DNA of 64,000 nt from Saturnia japonica (taxonomy: Eukaryota > Arthropoda > Insecta > Lepidoptera > Saturniidae): assembly GCA_033032175.1 (NCBI GenBank), contig CM065309.1, positions 10,974,001 through 11,038,000 of the forward strand. Reading direction: 5' to 3'. A program made the position numbers and the translations under genes. Positions 56,301 to 60,454 of the stretch are shown here, one piece after another. The stretch's first letter is position 1; every line of letters begins with the position of its first letter. The notes under the pieces were generated by a model. That model ran no database searches. It saw only the letters and a program-made list of their open reading frames with translations, and had not been told where the DNA came from.

Positions 56301-59300
56301 GACGGATTTTAATATGGTTTTTACTACTAAGTAGATATTTTTTTACGGAAAGTTCATATATACTAGACATTCCAATTAAGTATTTATATAGTAGAGAAAA
56401 TTCAATGATTTGTAATCGAGTAGTCTAAATATTATTTTCGGGCGCTTACATGGCTCACGCTGGTTAAACCTTATGAGATACATTAAGATAATGTAGTAAA
56501 GAATTGAAGTTCCTTAAAACCCTAGAGTTAGAGACCTAGAGAGTCCAATCTCCCAAGATTGACTCCCAGTAACCATTTTTATCTTTTAAGCTATTTTTAT
56601 CTAGTAAGCTCTTTTTTCCAATTCAGTATTAATCTTTATACATATAAATTTGTTAATTAACTTGGGTATTTAATGTAGATTAAAATTATCTTTCACAGTT
56701 TTCCATTTAAATGAATACCGTAGAAGATATCACGAAATCAAAATTATCGCGAGCTAAGCGCACTATTCGTAACTATGAAGTTACATAACATACCGTCACG
56801 CTTGTATCCCCAAAGTTTTAGGCAGAGGTGTACACCCACAGTTCGCTTGGTACGTTGTAGGTCCCATGTAAGGTGGTGAGCTTAGTGCCATTAATAGGAA
56901 AGAAGCCAAACTCCTAGCTGTAGGTACTAAGAATTTCATTTAAAAACCCAATAACAATTTGCTCGACCTGCGAATCGAACCTAGGACCTCGAGCATAGCA
57001 GTCGCTTTTAGGAACACTAGGCTAATGAGGCAGTTATGAAGTTATGAATCTAAATCAGGCTTTTTTAAACATAAAATTAATTAATTTAAGTATGTTTTCA
57101 TTAATACTTCATAAACATTCGCTATAACTATTAAAACTATTTTAATTCTTAGGGAGTATCATCTAAGAATAACTCGAATGAAGTAGAAATTATTAGATAC
57201 CAAGTATTAATACCTGTCACGGAGGTACAAGTTCGAGCATCTTCCGCGAAAGATATGGATAGTCATTTCCTATGGGAGCTAATACATTTGAGAAGTCAAC
57301 TACAGAGACGGTCTGAAAAAGTCTACGTGTTATCCAACAGGTTTGTTTGTAAAGTTTTCTTTATTTCTATATTCTTGGTAATAATTCTAACAATATTAAA
57401 TATCACTTTCTTATTATTTCTGTGTACACAAGCTTACAAATATTATTTCTTATAGTTAAGTTTATGTAGATAAGGATATTCTAATCCATTTTTTTTATTG
57501 AAACCGCAAGATGAATGGATGTGGTTTTTGTTCCGTCGGAATTATTAATAGTGGACTGGAATATATTTCTATGAAAACGAACCTGTTGTTAATATTTTGT
57601 TCAAAAATTTATATTACAGTACCGCGGACTTCCGTAATGCATTCCTGAAGACCATTCGCCAGATCATTCGAGAATCAGTGCGTAATATGTCACTGCCGAG
57701 CTCCCGACCGGCTCCGACACCGCCCCGAGCGCCACATACTTTGGATCGAGATAGACCCAAACACCAGGTCCACTTCTATCATGTAATCGTCGAAATCATC
57801 CTCTTTATTTTTCTCATCCATAATCACTAGCTTTTGTTGTCATAAGTCATGGAAATGAAATCACCGAGGATAGTTATATAAACAAAACCTCCTCATTTAA
57901 CATATGACTTTCACTCTCGCAGCATAAAGATTTTTTTTTTGTATATCATAACTTCCTGGAGAGAACTATTAATTAGAAGGTTGTTTTTCATTATTTAGGT
58001 TCAAGTGATGCAAGGATCACAAACTCTTGGTAAGACGAAAAAACCGAAAACTACAGGGCAAAGGTTGTCAGCTGGAAATATCGAGGTGAGCTATATTAAC
58101 ACAAAATAATAATTGTTCTCTGCTATGTTATAACGTTTTAGACTATTATACTTGATGTTAATTACGTCTGATGAAAACTGAGGAATGACATAAGGGTAAT
58201 GACCAATGACGGTGCGTTTTTATTCAGTAAATAATTCGAATGTCGGAAAACAGAACCCACTGAGTGAAATGGCCTCCTTAGCAGTTAATAAATGAAGAGG
58301 TAAAGGGAAAGAATATCAAATACTGGATTAAAACTCCCATTCATCATATAATGCAAGGGAAAAGCTTGAAATAAAAAATGTACAGACACAATTTTAATAC
58401 TTATATAGAAACCTTTTCGTAACTCGGGAGTTATTCTGTACCTAACCAAAATATGATAAATTATTATTATTAAAGGTCGGCGATTTATCTCGTGAGAATT
58501 CCCAAGACGCAGAAGAGCCTACACAAGAGTCCAGTACTGATGAAACTACTTTCAGGCATAGAAGCAAAACTGTCTGTGATACTAATGGTTAGCGGCATTT
58601 ATATAATTCAAATATGCTTTGGTGCTTATATTATTTGATCAAACATTTTTAATAATAATATTGTTATACTAATACTATATACTAGACCGTGTCAATGATC
58701 AAAAATGTCATTTTTGGCACAGTCTAGTATAAACAGTAAAACCTAGATAAGTGGGATCTCTACGGAGTAGTGAATTCTTCTCATTTATAGAGATCACCCA
58801 TTTACCCAGTTTAAGAAATAACAAATAACTGTCCCATTTAGAAAATTAGTTTAGGTCTAATTTTTTATTGAAATTAAAGATTAGATTATAAACAATGGAA
58901 ATTTTAATACTAAAGTTCAATTAATCATTTTGGTTTGTCTTTTAGAACCATTACAAAGATGTTTCTCTATATCACAAACATTAAAAAAAAGTTAAAATAT
59001 CAATTATAGAGGTATGTAGGTTAAGTATAGCATTCGATCTTAGTTATATAGGTATTTATAAAGAGGTTTGTTAATTTGAATAAAAACATATTTTGTGCAA
59101 AAAGTTTTTGTGACAAACAGATTATTTTACACTGATTATTAGTTACAGATATTTCTTACTTATCCAGATCCCACTCAATCAGTTTCGATGTATAATAGAA
59201 GACTAATGTATACTATAGTATAATAATATTATAATATCCTGTACATTTCTAATGTATACTGTCATCTAACGTAGGACTAACTCAATTTAATTCTACTAAC

Positions 59301-60454
59301 AGAAGTTAACACTAAGCGGATGCCCCCACCACCTCCGCCTGAGCCTAATAAAACGGAGCCAGGGTCAAAGTCAGAGGGCGAAGACGAACAACCTCAGCCG
59401 CCTGTAAAGCGAGGGTTAGGCAGAACTCCCAACCACCTCACTCTAAGGTACAAACATATGTATGGGTTAGCTTTAGTGATATAATATAACAAACATACCG
59501 TACCTACACTGTTGCGTTTTGGCATCAGATCCTACACACGAGCTATTTTGAAAATTTAAATAAACAAAATTTTAACGTAGGTTTGGTTGTTTCTACTCAT
59601 ACATATGTCACCATTGACTACATTTTCTTATATTTTACCTGAAATGTACTTTATTGTGTTGTTTTCTCAGTACGACGTCGACGCTGAGCGCTGGGAGCAC
59701 GGGCAGCCAAGCAAGGCTCATACAATCGTCCCACCAGCCGACTCAGTACCAACCTACTATGGTTAAGGAATTAGGTAAGCAAGAATCGCAATCTTTAAAG
59801 TCATCTCCGGAAAGAAAGAGTTCATTAGCCACAGAGAAAAGGGTCAAAGTAATACGGTCATGCAGTGGAAGCAACATCAACAGAGATAAATCTCCAAACC
59901 GATCTGTTGATCATATGTCACCTGAGAGAGATCGCGTTACTAAAGTTATTATCTGTAAATCTCCCAATAAATCCAATGTTATACCATCAAGAGCGCTGTA
60001 TAGATCACCTCGCGGCAGCTTTGACAAATCAAAACCACCTAAAGGATCCATTGATAAGTCAAGGTCACCACAACAGAGCTTCGATGGATCCAGATCACCA
60101 CGTGGTAGTATTATGAAATCACGAGAGAGCAGTGTCGATCGATCTCGGTCACCAAAACCCGCTCCAAAAAAAGGAATTATGCGAACGCCACAGGCCAGTT
60201 TCGACAGATCGCCTTGTAAGTCACCAAATGTAAGCACTCGATCTTCCAAGTCAAGTAGTGAGAAACTAGCTAGGCTTGGCACTAATTCTCTGGACAGAAT
60301 GACTCATTACTCACAGCTGGCTAAAGCAGAAGACAAGGCCTTGAAAATGGGTATTGTGGTTTCAAAATCGACTGAATCTATCGCAAAAGCCTTAGAACAT
60401 CCCACATGTGTTCAATGCTACTTGTCTGGGAAAAAGCAGACAAAAATCTCCTAG
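13505..60454 (+). CDS. sif: still life (SIF/Tiam1-type Rac GEF), full spliced coding span
   Basis: Twenty-three exons join in a single frame to give about 1,680 residues. Still life is a guanine-nucleotide exchange factor that loads GTP on Rac-type GTPases, acts at the membrane and actin cortex, and in flies is concentrated at synaptic terminals. Domain order seen: basic/His-rich N-terminus (1-296), N-terminal PH (about 346-465), coiled coil (about 470-545), Ras-binding-like region (about 612-690), PDZ (about 692-787), DH (about 910-1125), C-terminal PH (about 1135-1275), and a Pro- then Ser/Arg-rich tail. All junctions have GT/AG and compatible phases, and the order matches Drosophila SIF as I know it. 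The WH1-like N-terminus of the fly type 1 form is not seen; it may lie upstream of this window or belong to another promoter. The frame ends at TAG, with an open in-frame extension behind it. Confidence 0.95.
15447..15541 (+). mobile_element. non-autonomous Helitron-like 3' end
   Basis: ggtgagattgaggtgatggg, ...ataccacgcggacgaagtcg, ggggaacagctagt. A subterminal GC hairpin followed by CTAGT is typical of lepidopteran Helitron 3' ends. The same sequence, inverted, occurs at 31128-31260. Confidence 0.6.
15830..17035 (-). mobile_element. R1-clade LINE remnant (RT C-terminal region, frameshifted)
   Basis: A GC-rich block. The minus strand reads, in shifting frames, [20 protein letters not shown] (16.75 kb), then [20 protein letters not shown] and [20 protein letters not shown] (16.2-16.4 kb), then [20 protein letters not shown] (15.9-16.0 kb). 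[36 protein letters not shown] is characteristic of R1-type LINE polyproteins. At the far end (16.93-17.03 kb) it reads [20 protein letters not shown], an ORF1-like helix, so the copy appears internally deleted. Confidence 0.75.
17530..17760 (+). repeat. dispersed lepidopteran repeat fragment
   Basis: aactgacttcaaaaaagtag then ttatgaaccgatttagatta, tttgttggaaagggggtacc is a common intronic repeat pattern in Lepidoptera. A short related fragment, caacttctaaaatggaggtt, is at 44740. Confidence 0.45.
18398..18470 (-). repeat. SINE fragment, same family as 36600-36895
   Basis: gggaacatacggccttaatt, atcaagccagtccacaaagt, attgatgatttaaaac parallels 36655-36712 (cgggcttacttaccacgcc, agcccacgacgtattggcga, tttcaaac). 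It is strongly diverged. Confidence 0.45.
19609..19757 (+). CDS. sif: sif coding exon 2 (acidic linker before PH domain)
   Basis: Acceptor ttgtttag, donor GG|gtaaga; codes for residues 297-346, starting [18 protein letters not shown] and ending [11 protein letters not shown]. This is the short acidic linker that precedes the first PH domain in SIF proteins. It enters in phase 0 and leaves with two bases of a Gly codon completed by the next exon. Confidence 0.95.
19770..20180 (-). repeat. GC-rich repeat with coding-like reverse strand
   Basis: A GC-richer block directly after sif exon 2. The reverse strand has an open frame (19807-20175) with no domain I recognise. ggttgcgaccaccatgtgtg is shared with ggtcgcgaccaccacatgta at 45398, and both are followed by a gtcat/gtccat stretch, so this is a repeat, perhaps a LINE tail. 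Confidence 0.45.
21910..22022. mobile_element. solo arm of the 5873-6469 MITE family
   Basis: aaatttctttgctacttctgc, then ttaatgtgaacctgaaaatg and ttaaaatttgaaagtaatat follow the left arm of the element at 5873 in the same order. No matching second arm was seen nearby. Confidence 0.5.
22150..22605 (-). mobile_element. LINE remnant (CR1/Jockey-type RT C-terminus and 3' end)
   Basis: The minus strand reads [40 protein letters not shown], then [15 protein letters not shown]. This matches the LINE C-terminal pattern FYRxYxGxCSEELFxLIP...TxRFxRSFLPRTxKLWN. The following 3' part (22150-22330) reads [20 protein letters not shown] in another frame. It is frameshifted and non-functional. Confidence 0.7.
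24451..24798 (+). CDS. small intronless gene, linker-histone-like (H15 winged-helix) protein
   Basis: 115 codons, ATG at 24451, TAA at 24796, AATAAA at 24842-24847. The protein is basic. Its second half, [20 protein letters not shown] through [20 protein letters not shown] and YYLKNP, follows the helix-helix-helix-wing pattern of the histone H1/H5 globular domain (P-V-x-x-I, G-V-x-x-x-x-I, K-x-I-x-L, G-I-L-x-x, Y-x-L). It lies wholly inside a sif intron on the same strand, with no introns of its own, so it is either a nested gene or a retrocopy kept open. The family call is from pattern only; the function is unknown. Confidence 0.5.
   Translation: MVKSILVKSGSSISTVFRVRTDFKISKDRTKQLNPTPVNVIIWAMEILGRRKYGVPIHKIRSLIKKNFILPCKKKDVDKKIDLAVLFAVYFGILSESKSLYYLKNPHPVKSVRFQ
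24895..25140 (+). repeat. dispersed repeat fragment
   Basis: gcggacccaggaagtctttg, tcctactgttttcaatagtg, gcgaccacagcgtcatctac, cccgatatttttcctaaaaa is a pattern I associate with lepidopteran non-autonomous transposons. The element limits are not clear. Confidence 0.4.
25290..25545. repeat. dispersed repeat, same family as 1-120
   Basis: Shares the gatggtaagcaca...ataatccaaaaacaac...gaccacc.agagatct core with the copy at the start of the window. It is inserted in the intron before sif exon 3. The reverse-strand reading frame here (80 codons) has no recognisable domain. Confidence 0.5.
26225..26504 (+). CDS. sif: sif coding exon 3 (N-terminal PH domain)
   Basis: Acceptor ttcatag, donor CAA|gtaagt, residues 346-439. 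It holds most of the N-terminal pleckstrin homology domain: [18 protein letters not shown], then the [20 protein letters not shown] strand pair, then the [20 protein letters not shown] region. In Tiam/SIF proteins this PH domain with the following coiled coil targets the protein to the plasma membrane and binds phosphoinositides and scaffold partners. Confidence 0.97.
26505..26959 (+). other. sif intron 3
   Basis: A 455-base intron between the two PH-domain exons. The reading frame overlapping its start is only run-through of exon 3. Nothing else seen. Confidence 0.8.
26960..27091 (+). CDS. sif: sif coding exon 4 (end of N-terminal PH)
   Basis: Acceptor gtatatcag, donor TCG|gtaagt, phase 0 on both sides, residues 440-483. 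[20 protein letters not shown] is the C-terminal helix of the PH domain, with its invariant Trp; [17 protein letters not shown] begins the coiled-coil extension. Confidence 0.97.
27092..29087 (+). other. sif intron 4
   Basis: AT-rich. 27775-27960 is a CpG-richer island (tacaagcgttctcgtgt-like, gtaccgggcgaccgcagcac, gcgtcataaagcc) with no reading frame, a possible enhancer. 28690-29030 is a dispersed repeat. Confidence 0.6.
28690..29030. repeat. dispersed repeat, same family as 46715-46925
   Basis: gctctggaaacccaaactca, aggaacacaactcagttatt, tgtttgcgatcttctgtaga, gagagaaatct parallels 46780-46890 (gaacacaacacaaggttttt, tggctacgtttttctgtagg, gagagaaatctcc). A second partial unit follows at 28955-29025. 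Confidence 0.5.
29088..29270 (+). CDS. sif: sif coding exon 5 (coiled-coil extension)
   Basis: Acceptor cttctatag, donor AAG|gtaagg, phase 0 on both sides, residues 484-544. It starts [19 protein letters not shown], continues with the helical [20 protein letters not shown] and ends [12 protein letters not shown]. This matches the CC-Ex part of the PH-CC-Ex module of Tiam/SIF GEFs. Confidence 0.97.
29271..30617 (+). other. sif intron 5
   Basis: AT-rich. The middle (29800-29960) has long T and A runs. 30160-30380 is somewhat GC-richer with no open frame. No repeat or gene recognised. Confidence 0.6.
30618..30818 (+). CDS. sif: sif coding exon 6 (CC-Ex end and Ser/Arg-rich linker)
   Basis: Acceptor gtttgttacag, donor CAG|gtgaga, phase 0 on both sides, residues 545-611. 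It contains [37 protein letters not shown], and a basic Ser-rich stretch, [12 protein letters not shown], that links to the Ras-binding-like region. The Ser/Arg motif is a plausible phosphorylation site (inference). Confidence 0.97.
31128..31260 (-). mobile_element. Helitron-like 3' end, inverted copy of 15447-15541
   Basis: The reverse complement reads gtgaggtgaaattgaggtga, ggtgaggtttttatttagtt, ataccatgtggatgaagtcg, gtagcccagctagt, which follows the copy at 15447-15541 and ends in CTAGT. It is nested inside the Tc1 element. Confidence 0.6.
31325..31410 (+). repeat. SINE fragment with tRNA-like box B
   Basis: gaggtcctgggttcgattcc, caggtcaagtaaagtgttat, tggggttttctatgaaatt matches, in reverse, 56930-56990. 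ggttcgattcc is a polymerase III box B; no full tRNA cloverleaf is present, so it is a SINE fragment and not a tRNA gene. Confidence 0.55.
31951..32980 (+). pseudogene. Tc1-type transposase pseudogene (DD34E family)
   Basis: Frame 1 (31951-32232) encodes the helix-turn-helix part, [20 protein letters not shown] then [20 protein letters not shown]. After a frameshift near 32215 come [20 protein letters not shown] (first catalytic Asp), then in a third frame [20 protein letters not shown], and after an in-frame stop [20 protein letters not shown] (second Asp). At least two frameshifts and several stops make it inactive. Confidence 0.9.
33976..34200 (+). CDS. sif: sif coding exon 7 (Ras-binding-like domain)
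   Basis: Acceptor gtcttgaatcag, donor TAC|gtaagt, phase 0 on both sides, residues 612-686. [20 protein letters not shown] and [20 protein letters not shown] form the ubiquitin-like RBD fold; [20 protein letters not shown] follows. The beginning ([10 protein letters not shown]) is less conserved than the rest. In Tiam1 the matching domain binds active Ras. Confidence 0.97.
34785..36389 (-). mobile_element. Tc1/mariner-type transposon, nearly intact, 1.6 kb
   Basis: Inverted ends cactcatcaaaaaagtctaa, gcaacatg (34785-34812) and catgttgcttagactttttt, gatgtgtg (36362-36389), flanked by TA on both sides. It carries one minus-strand transposase split by a single frameshift. The near-perfect ends and the long open frames suggest a fairly recent insertion. 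Confidence 0.92.
35054..36077 (-). pseudogene. Tc1-type DD34E transposase with one frameshift
   Basis: The start is probably ATG at 36075-36077 ([20 protein letters not shown]). The N-terminal part has a helix-turn-helix ([20 protein letters not shown]) and ends at 35814; the C-terminal part (to 35054) carries the catalytic triad: SDESRFGF, then HDNARSHT, then [12 protein letters not shown], with 34 residues between the second Asp and the Glu. The break lies near 35815, where a run of five T (on the coding strand) seems to have one extra base. One base separates it from an intact family-length transposase. Confidence 0.88.
36600..36895 (-). repeat. tRNA-derived SINE
   Basis: On the minus strand, the head (36830-36895) reads gtggcggtcaagtggcttag, accggcgggatatcgtttcg, gttcgcaggttcgatccccg, with box A and box B of polymerase III. 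The body ends in gcccagcagtgggatattta-like sequence (36605-36640), as in common lepidopteran SINEs. A diverged fragment is at 18398-18470. Confidence 0.75.
38682..38868 (+). CDS. sif: sif coding exon 8 (PDZ domain, first half)
   Basis: Acceptor aaatatag, donor AATG|gtgagt, leaving phase 1, residues 687-749. [20 protein letters not shown] leads into the PDZ domain; the carboxylate-binding loop appears as [10 protein letters not shown], and the following strands as [17 protein letters not shown]. The exon enters directly from exon 7 (TY|LHTHE). Confidence 0.97.
39345..39440 (+). repeat. tRNA-like SINE head fragment
   Basis: tggaattggctcagctgtgt ... gtggtcgatggttcgagtcc, cgctgaattagg has box A- and box B-like motifs with a tRNA-like spacing of about 60 bases, but no cloverleaf I can close. 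It is probably a SINE head. Confidence 0.4.
40643..40830 (+). repeat. dispersed repeat, copy 2
   Basis: Shows the family landmarks in order: ggtttagcgtttagtcacaa, ggctctcaagtgcagcttcc, ggaatac, gtgttcttctttaccgaaag, actcacgtcaatcgata. It sits in the intron before sif exon 9. Confidence 0.65.
41122..41236 (+). CDS. sif: sif coding exon 9 (PDZ domain, second half)
   Basis: Acceptor tctgtggcag, donor AG|gtattt. The first two bases complete a Gly codon; the translation is [20 protein letters not shown] then [27 protein letters not shown] is the classic PDZ strand and turn that follows the ligand-binding helix loop. Residues 749-787. Confidence 0.96.
41452..41480. repeat. (TA)n microsatellite
   Basis: An uninterrupted TA run of about 13 units, preceded by catatacata. 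Confidence 0.9.
42120..42430. promoter_or_regulatory. GC-rich intronic island
   Basis: Locally CpG-rich (cgaagtaccctcgccaaaac, cgcgtcgtgccgggataggg, ctgaagcgctcggcgcgacc, cacggacgttgg) in AT-rich DNA, with no conserved coding frame (the 64-codon frame at 42104-42298 has no pattern). It could be an intronic enhancer or the promoter of a short sif form starting at the PDZ-DH linker (inference). Confidence 0.3.
42795..43055 (+). repeat. dispersed repeat, copy 3
   Basis: Landmarks: gatggtaatgcgctaagct, attcaagtaaagctaccgga, tggtgcttggtgacagattt, cgatgttttccttcaccgaa, actcacgtctattgatgca. It is one of the most complete copies in the window. Confidence 0.65.
43363..43517 (+). CDS. sif: sif coding exon 10 (PDZ-DH linker)
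   Basis: Acceptor gtttaaatag, donor A|gtaagt, residues 787-839. It encodes [19 protein letters not shown], then [19 protein letters not shown] and LIVPAPAW. This is a Pro-rich, acidic linker with a PPPP tract between the PDZ and DH domains, as in other SIF proteins. Confidence 0.96.
44615..44700 (-). mobile_element. Helitron-like end, inverted
   Basis: The reverse complement ends ...aaaaccgtgggatacagctagt, a CTAGT-type terminus with a preceding short GC hairpin. The rest of the element is not defined. Confidence 0.4.
45365..45600 (-). repeat. repeat related to 19770-20180
   Basis: aggttggttagcccgactag, gtcgcgaccaccacatgtat and cttttggtagtcgccgttgt parallel parts of the copy at 19860-20045 (ctcttggtagtccaagtcca). 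No intact reading frame. Confidence 0.4.
46715..46925. repeat. dispersed repeat with 'cggcccgcctgatggtaa' head
   Basis: gcatacggcccgcctgatgg, taaacggctaccgtagccta, tgatatcccagcc, caggaacacaacac is a widespread lepidopteran LINE/SINE-type repeat. The 111-codon reverse frame covering it (46567-46902) is not a gene. Confidence 0.55.
48560..48690 (-). pseudogene. possible LOTUS/OST-HTH-like fragment
   Basis: The minus strand, after a good acceptor (caatttatattttag), reads [20 protein letters not shown] then [20 protein letters not shown]. The [10 protein letters not shown] ending resembles the LOTUS (OST-HTH) domain of germ-line RNA-binding proteins, but the rest is too short to be sure. No joining exons were found; it may be a retrocopy or decayed fragment, or chance. 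Confidence 0.25.
48858..48970 (+). CDS. sif: sif coding exon 11 (linker before DH)
   Basis: Acceptor gtattaacag, donor AAG|gtaagt, residues 839-876. It translates as [19 protein letters not shown], then [18 protein letters not shown]. The [13 protein letters not shown] motif is strongly conserved in fly SIF, while the middle is variable and shorter here than in Drosophila. Confidence 0.95.
49276..51228 (-). mobile_element. decayed transposon of unknown family
   Basis: Short inverted ends: ccctatgtata(aata)agggccaaa at 49276-49299 and tttggcccttatacatag at 51211-51228. The minus strand has coding-like stretches in different frames: [20 protein letters not shown] (about 50.97-51.03 kb), [20 protein letters not shown] (about 50.85 kb), [20 protein letters not shown] (about 50.62 kb, ending at a gtaagt donor) and [20 protein letters not shown] (about 50.4 kb). 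I do not recognise the family. Confidence 0.45.
51835..52000 (-). repeat. dispersed repeat, copy 4 (reverse)
   Basis: Reverse orientation landmarks: caagttgaaaatttgatacc, gagcaccaataggtgtgttc, cggcagctgcacttgagagc, taagatcaggtgggatt. It ends about 80 bases before sif exon 12. Confidence 0.6.
52080..52250 (+). CDS. sif: sif coding exon 12 (start of DH domain)
   Basis: Acceptor tgtaatttag, donor AAG|gtaaac, phase 0 on both sides, residues 877-933. A Ser/Ala-rich start ([18 protein letters not shown]) is followed by [20 protein letters not shown], which is conserved region 1 of the Dbl homology domain; the Glu in this helix contacts Rac switch I in DH family structures. The exon is GC-richer than its introns. 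Confidence 0.97.
52430..52790 (-). mobile_element. LINE remnant (RT C-terminal region)
   Basis: The minus strand reads [30 protein letters not shown], later [12 protein letters not shown] decay (52.43-52.6 kb). CxExWCxRRMxKISWxDRxTNxEVL is typical of the C-terminal part of insect LINE polyproteins. Several stops. Confidence 0.65.
52843..53310. repeat. dispersed repeat, two partial copies in opposite orientation
   Basis: A forward fragment (52843-52925, cgatgtggccgaacatagta, catgctaagcttagaa) is followed after the LINE fragment at 53015 by a reverse fragment (53090-53310, tagctaccaacctcaagttg, ggtgtgttccggcaactacg, cttaagattaggtgagatag). Confidence 0.55.
53015..53075 (+). repeat. LINE 3'-end fragment, same family as 10650-10720
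   Basis: Matches the copy at 10650 over about 50 bases (ttaggccctaagaag.cactt.tgaacgtcaaaa). It lies between two fragments of the 12066 repeat family. Confidence 0.5.
54657..54851 (+). CDS. sif: sif coding exon 13 (DH domain)
   Basis: Acceptor attaaacacag, donor AAG|gtatat, phase 0 on both sides, residues 934-998. It continues conserved region 1 ([20 protein letters not shown]), then [20 protein letters not shown] and [20 protein letters not shown]. All are DH-domain helices. Confidence 0.97.
54954..55062 (+). CDS. sif: sif coding exon 14 (DH domain)
   Basis: Acceptor tcgtaattacag, donor A|gtaaga (phase 1), residues 999-1035. [20 protein letters not shown] and [17 protein letters not shown] are a middle DH helix. 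The preceding intron is only 102 bases. Confidence 0.97.
55133..55312 (+). CDS. sif: sif coding exon 15 (DH conserved region 3)
   Basis: Acceptor tttgcccttag, donor GTAG|gtaaga (phase 1), residues 1035-1095. It has [20 protein letters not shown] followed by [20 protein letters not shown], which is conserved region 3 of the DH domain and forms much of the GTPase-binding surface. The intron before it is 70 bases. Confidence 0.98.
55409..55546 (+). CDS. sif: sif coding exon 16 (end of DH domain)
   Basis: Acceptor ttattgtag, donor CCAG|gtaagc (phase 1), residues 1095-1141. [20 protein letters not shown] is the last long DH helix, then [20 protein letters not shown] and PIDLSPG lead to the PH domain. 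Confidence 0.98.
55624..55781 (+). CDS. sif: sif coding exon 17 (C-terminal PH domain)
   Basis: Acceptor ttattttcag, donor ATG|gtaata, residues 1141-1193. [40 protein letters not shown] and RLRQKKKLM form the first strands of the C-terminal PH domain, which sits against the DH domain in Dbl-family GEFs. Confidence 0.98.
55790..56095 (-). mobile_element. non-LTR retrotransposon remnant, same family as 541-1010
   Basis: The reverse complement reads attgagtgataggataagaa, gggcaggtagagaggatgaa, then aggaacgttggaagagaaag and cgagcatgcgtgaaaagatt. These parallel the copy at 541-1010 base for base over long parts and end in the same ...ccattgggagagag stretch. It is a broken insert in the intron between sif exons 17 and 18. 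Confidence 0.7.
56785..57030 (-). repeat. tRNA-headed SINE/LINE-tail repeat
   Basis: The reverse complement has gaggtcctaggttcgattcg, caggtcgagcaaattgttat, tgggtttttaaatgaaatt (box B head as at 31325). The other end, ccgtcacgcttgtatcccca, aagttttaggcagaggtgta, cacccacagttcgc, ggtcccatgtaaggtggtga, is the body typical of a common lepidopteran SINE. Confidence 0.65.
57153..57340 (+). CDS. sif: sif coding exon 18 (C-terminal PH domain)
   Basis: Acceptor ttaattcttag, donor AACAG|gtttgt (phase 2), residues 1194-1256. [40 protein letters not shown] and [20 protein letters not shown] form the later strands of the PH domain. Confidence 0.98.
57620..57767 (+). CDS. sif: sif coding exon 19 (PH C-terminal helix and linker)
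   Basis: Acceptor atattacag, donor CAG|gtccac (weak donor), residues 1256-1305. [20 protein letters not shown] closes the PH domain; then comes a Pro-rich linker ([15 protein letters not shown]) and DRDRPKHQ. The donor was chosen because the next exon resumes the SIF pattern ([10 protein letters not shown]) in phase 0. If the intron were kept, the frame would end after 20 hydrophobic-rich codons. Confidence 0.93.
57999..58085 (+). CDS. sif: sif coding exon 20 (tail)
   Basis: Acceptor cattatttag, donor GAG|gtgagc, phase 0 on both sides, 29 codons (residues 1306-1334). [20 protein letters not shown] then QRLSAGNIE resembles the GSHTLGK...RHSAGNI motif of Drosophila SIF. It is too short to be found as an isolated reading frame. 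Confidence 0.93.
58086..58475 (+). other. sif intron 20
   Basis: A 390-base intron, AT-rich, nothing recognised. Confidence 0.75.
58476..58587 (+). CDS. sif: sif coding exon 21 (tail)
   Basis: The acceptor ttattaaag is weak, and so is the donor AATG|gttagc. Residues 1335-1372: [20 protein letters not shown] then [17 protein letters not shown]. The RSKT motif recalls the RGRSKTTVGD motif of fly SIF. Frame and phase fit both neighbours (0 in, 1 out); leaving the exon out would shift the frame, so it is probably constitutive. Confidence 0.85.
58588..59302 (+). other. sif intron 21
   Basis: A 715-base intron with weak donor gttagc. It contains a small foldback at 58679-58730 (atactagaccgtg ... 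cacagtctagtat); otherwise AT-rich. Confidence 0.7.
59303..59447 (+). CDS. sif: sif coding exon 22 (Pro-rich tail)
   Basis: Acceptor tctactaacag, donor CTAAG|gtacaa (phase 2), residues 1372-1420. [20 protein letters not shown] with five consecutive Pro, then [20 protein letters not shown] and TPNHLTL. It is a likely SH3-, WW- or EVH1-type ligand region (inference from the polyproline). Confidence 0.9.
59671..60454 (+). CDS. sif: sif coding exon 23, ends at TAG (Ser/Arg-rich C-terminus)
   Basis: Acceptor gttttctcag; the first T completes a Ser codon, then [20 protein letters not shown]. Residues 1420-1680. The middle (about 1525-1600) has irregular repeats of the type R/K-S-P-x-G-S-F/I-D-K-S, rich in Ser-Pro and Arg-Ser; the end is [19 protein letters not shown] followed by TAG at 60452-60454. 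The base after the stop is C and the same frame stays open for 58 further codons, so this may not be the only C-terminus. Confidence 0.92.

Larger units (their letters stand above)
55782..57152 (+). other. sif intron 17
   Basis: Splits the C-terminal PH domain. It holds the LINE remnant at 55790-56095, a transposon-type motif (56250-56330, cgctgtctgtccctctgtac, gcttagatcttttaaactac) and the SINE at 56785-57030. Confidence 0.65.

Noticed and set aside
59865..60282. Alternative-frame and minus-strand frames over the last sif exon
   Set aside because: Produced by the repetitive Ser/Arg codons; the main frame is supported by splicing and protein pattern.
60216..60454. Intron removing the sif TAG (gtaagt at 60216, AG at 60454)
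   Set aside because: Good splice signals, but the join would read a stop codon at once, so it cannot explain the open extension.
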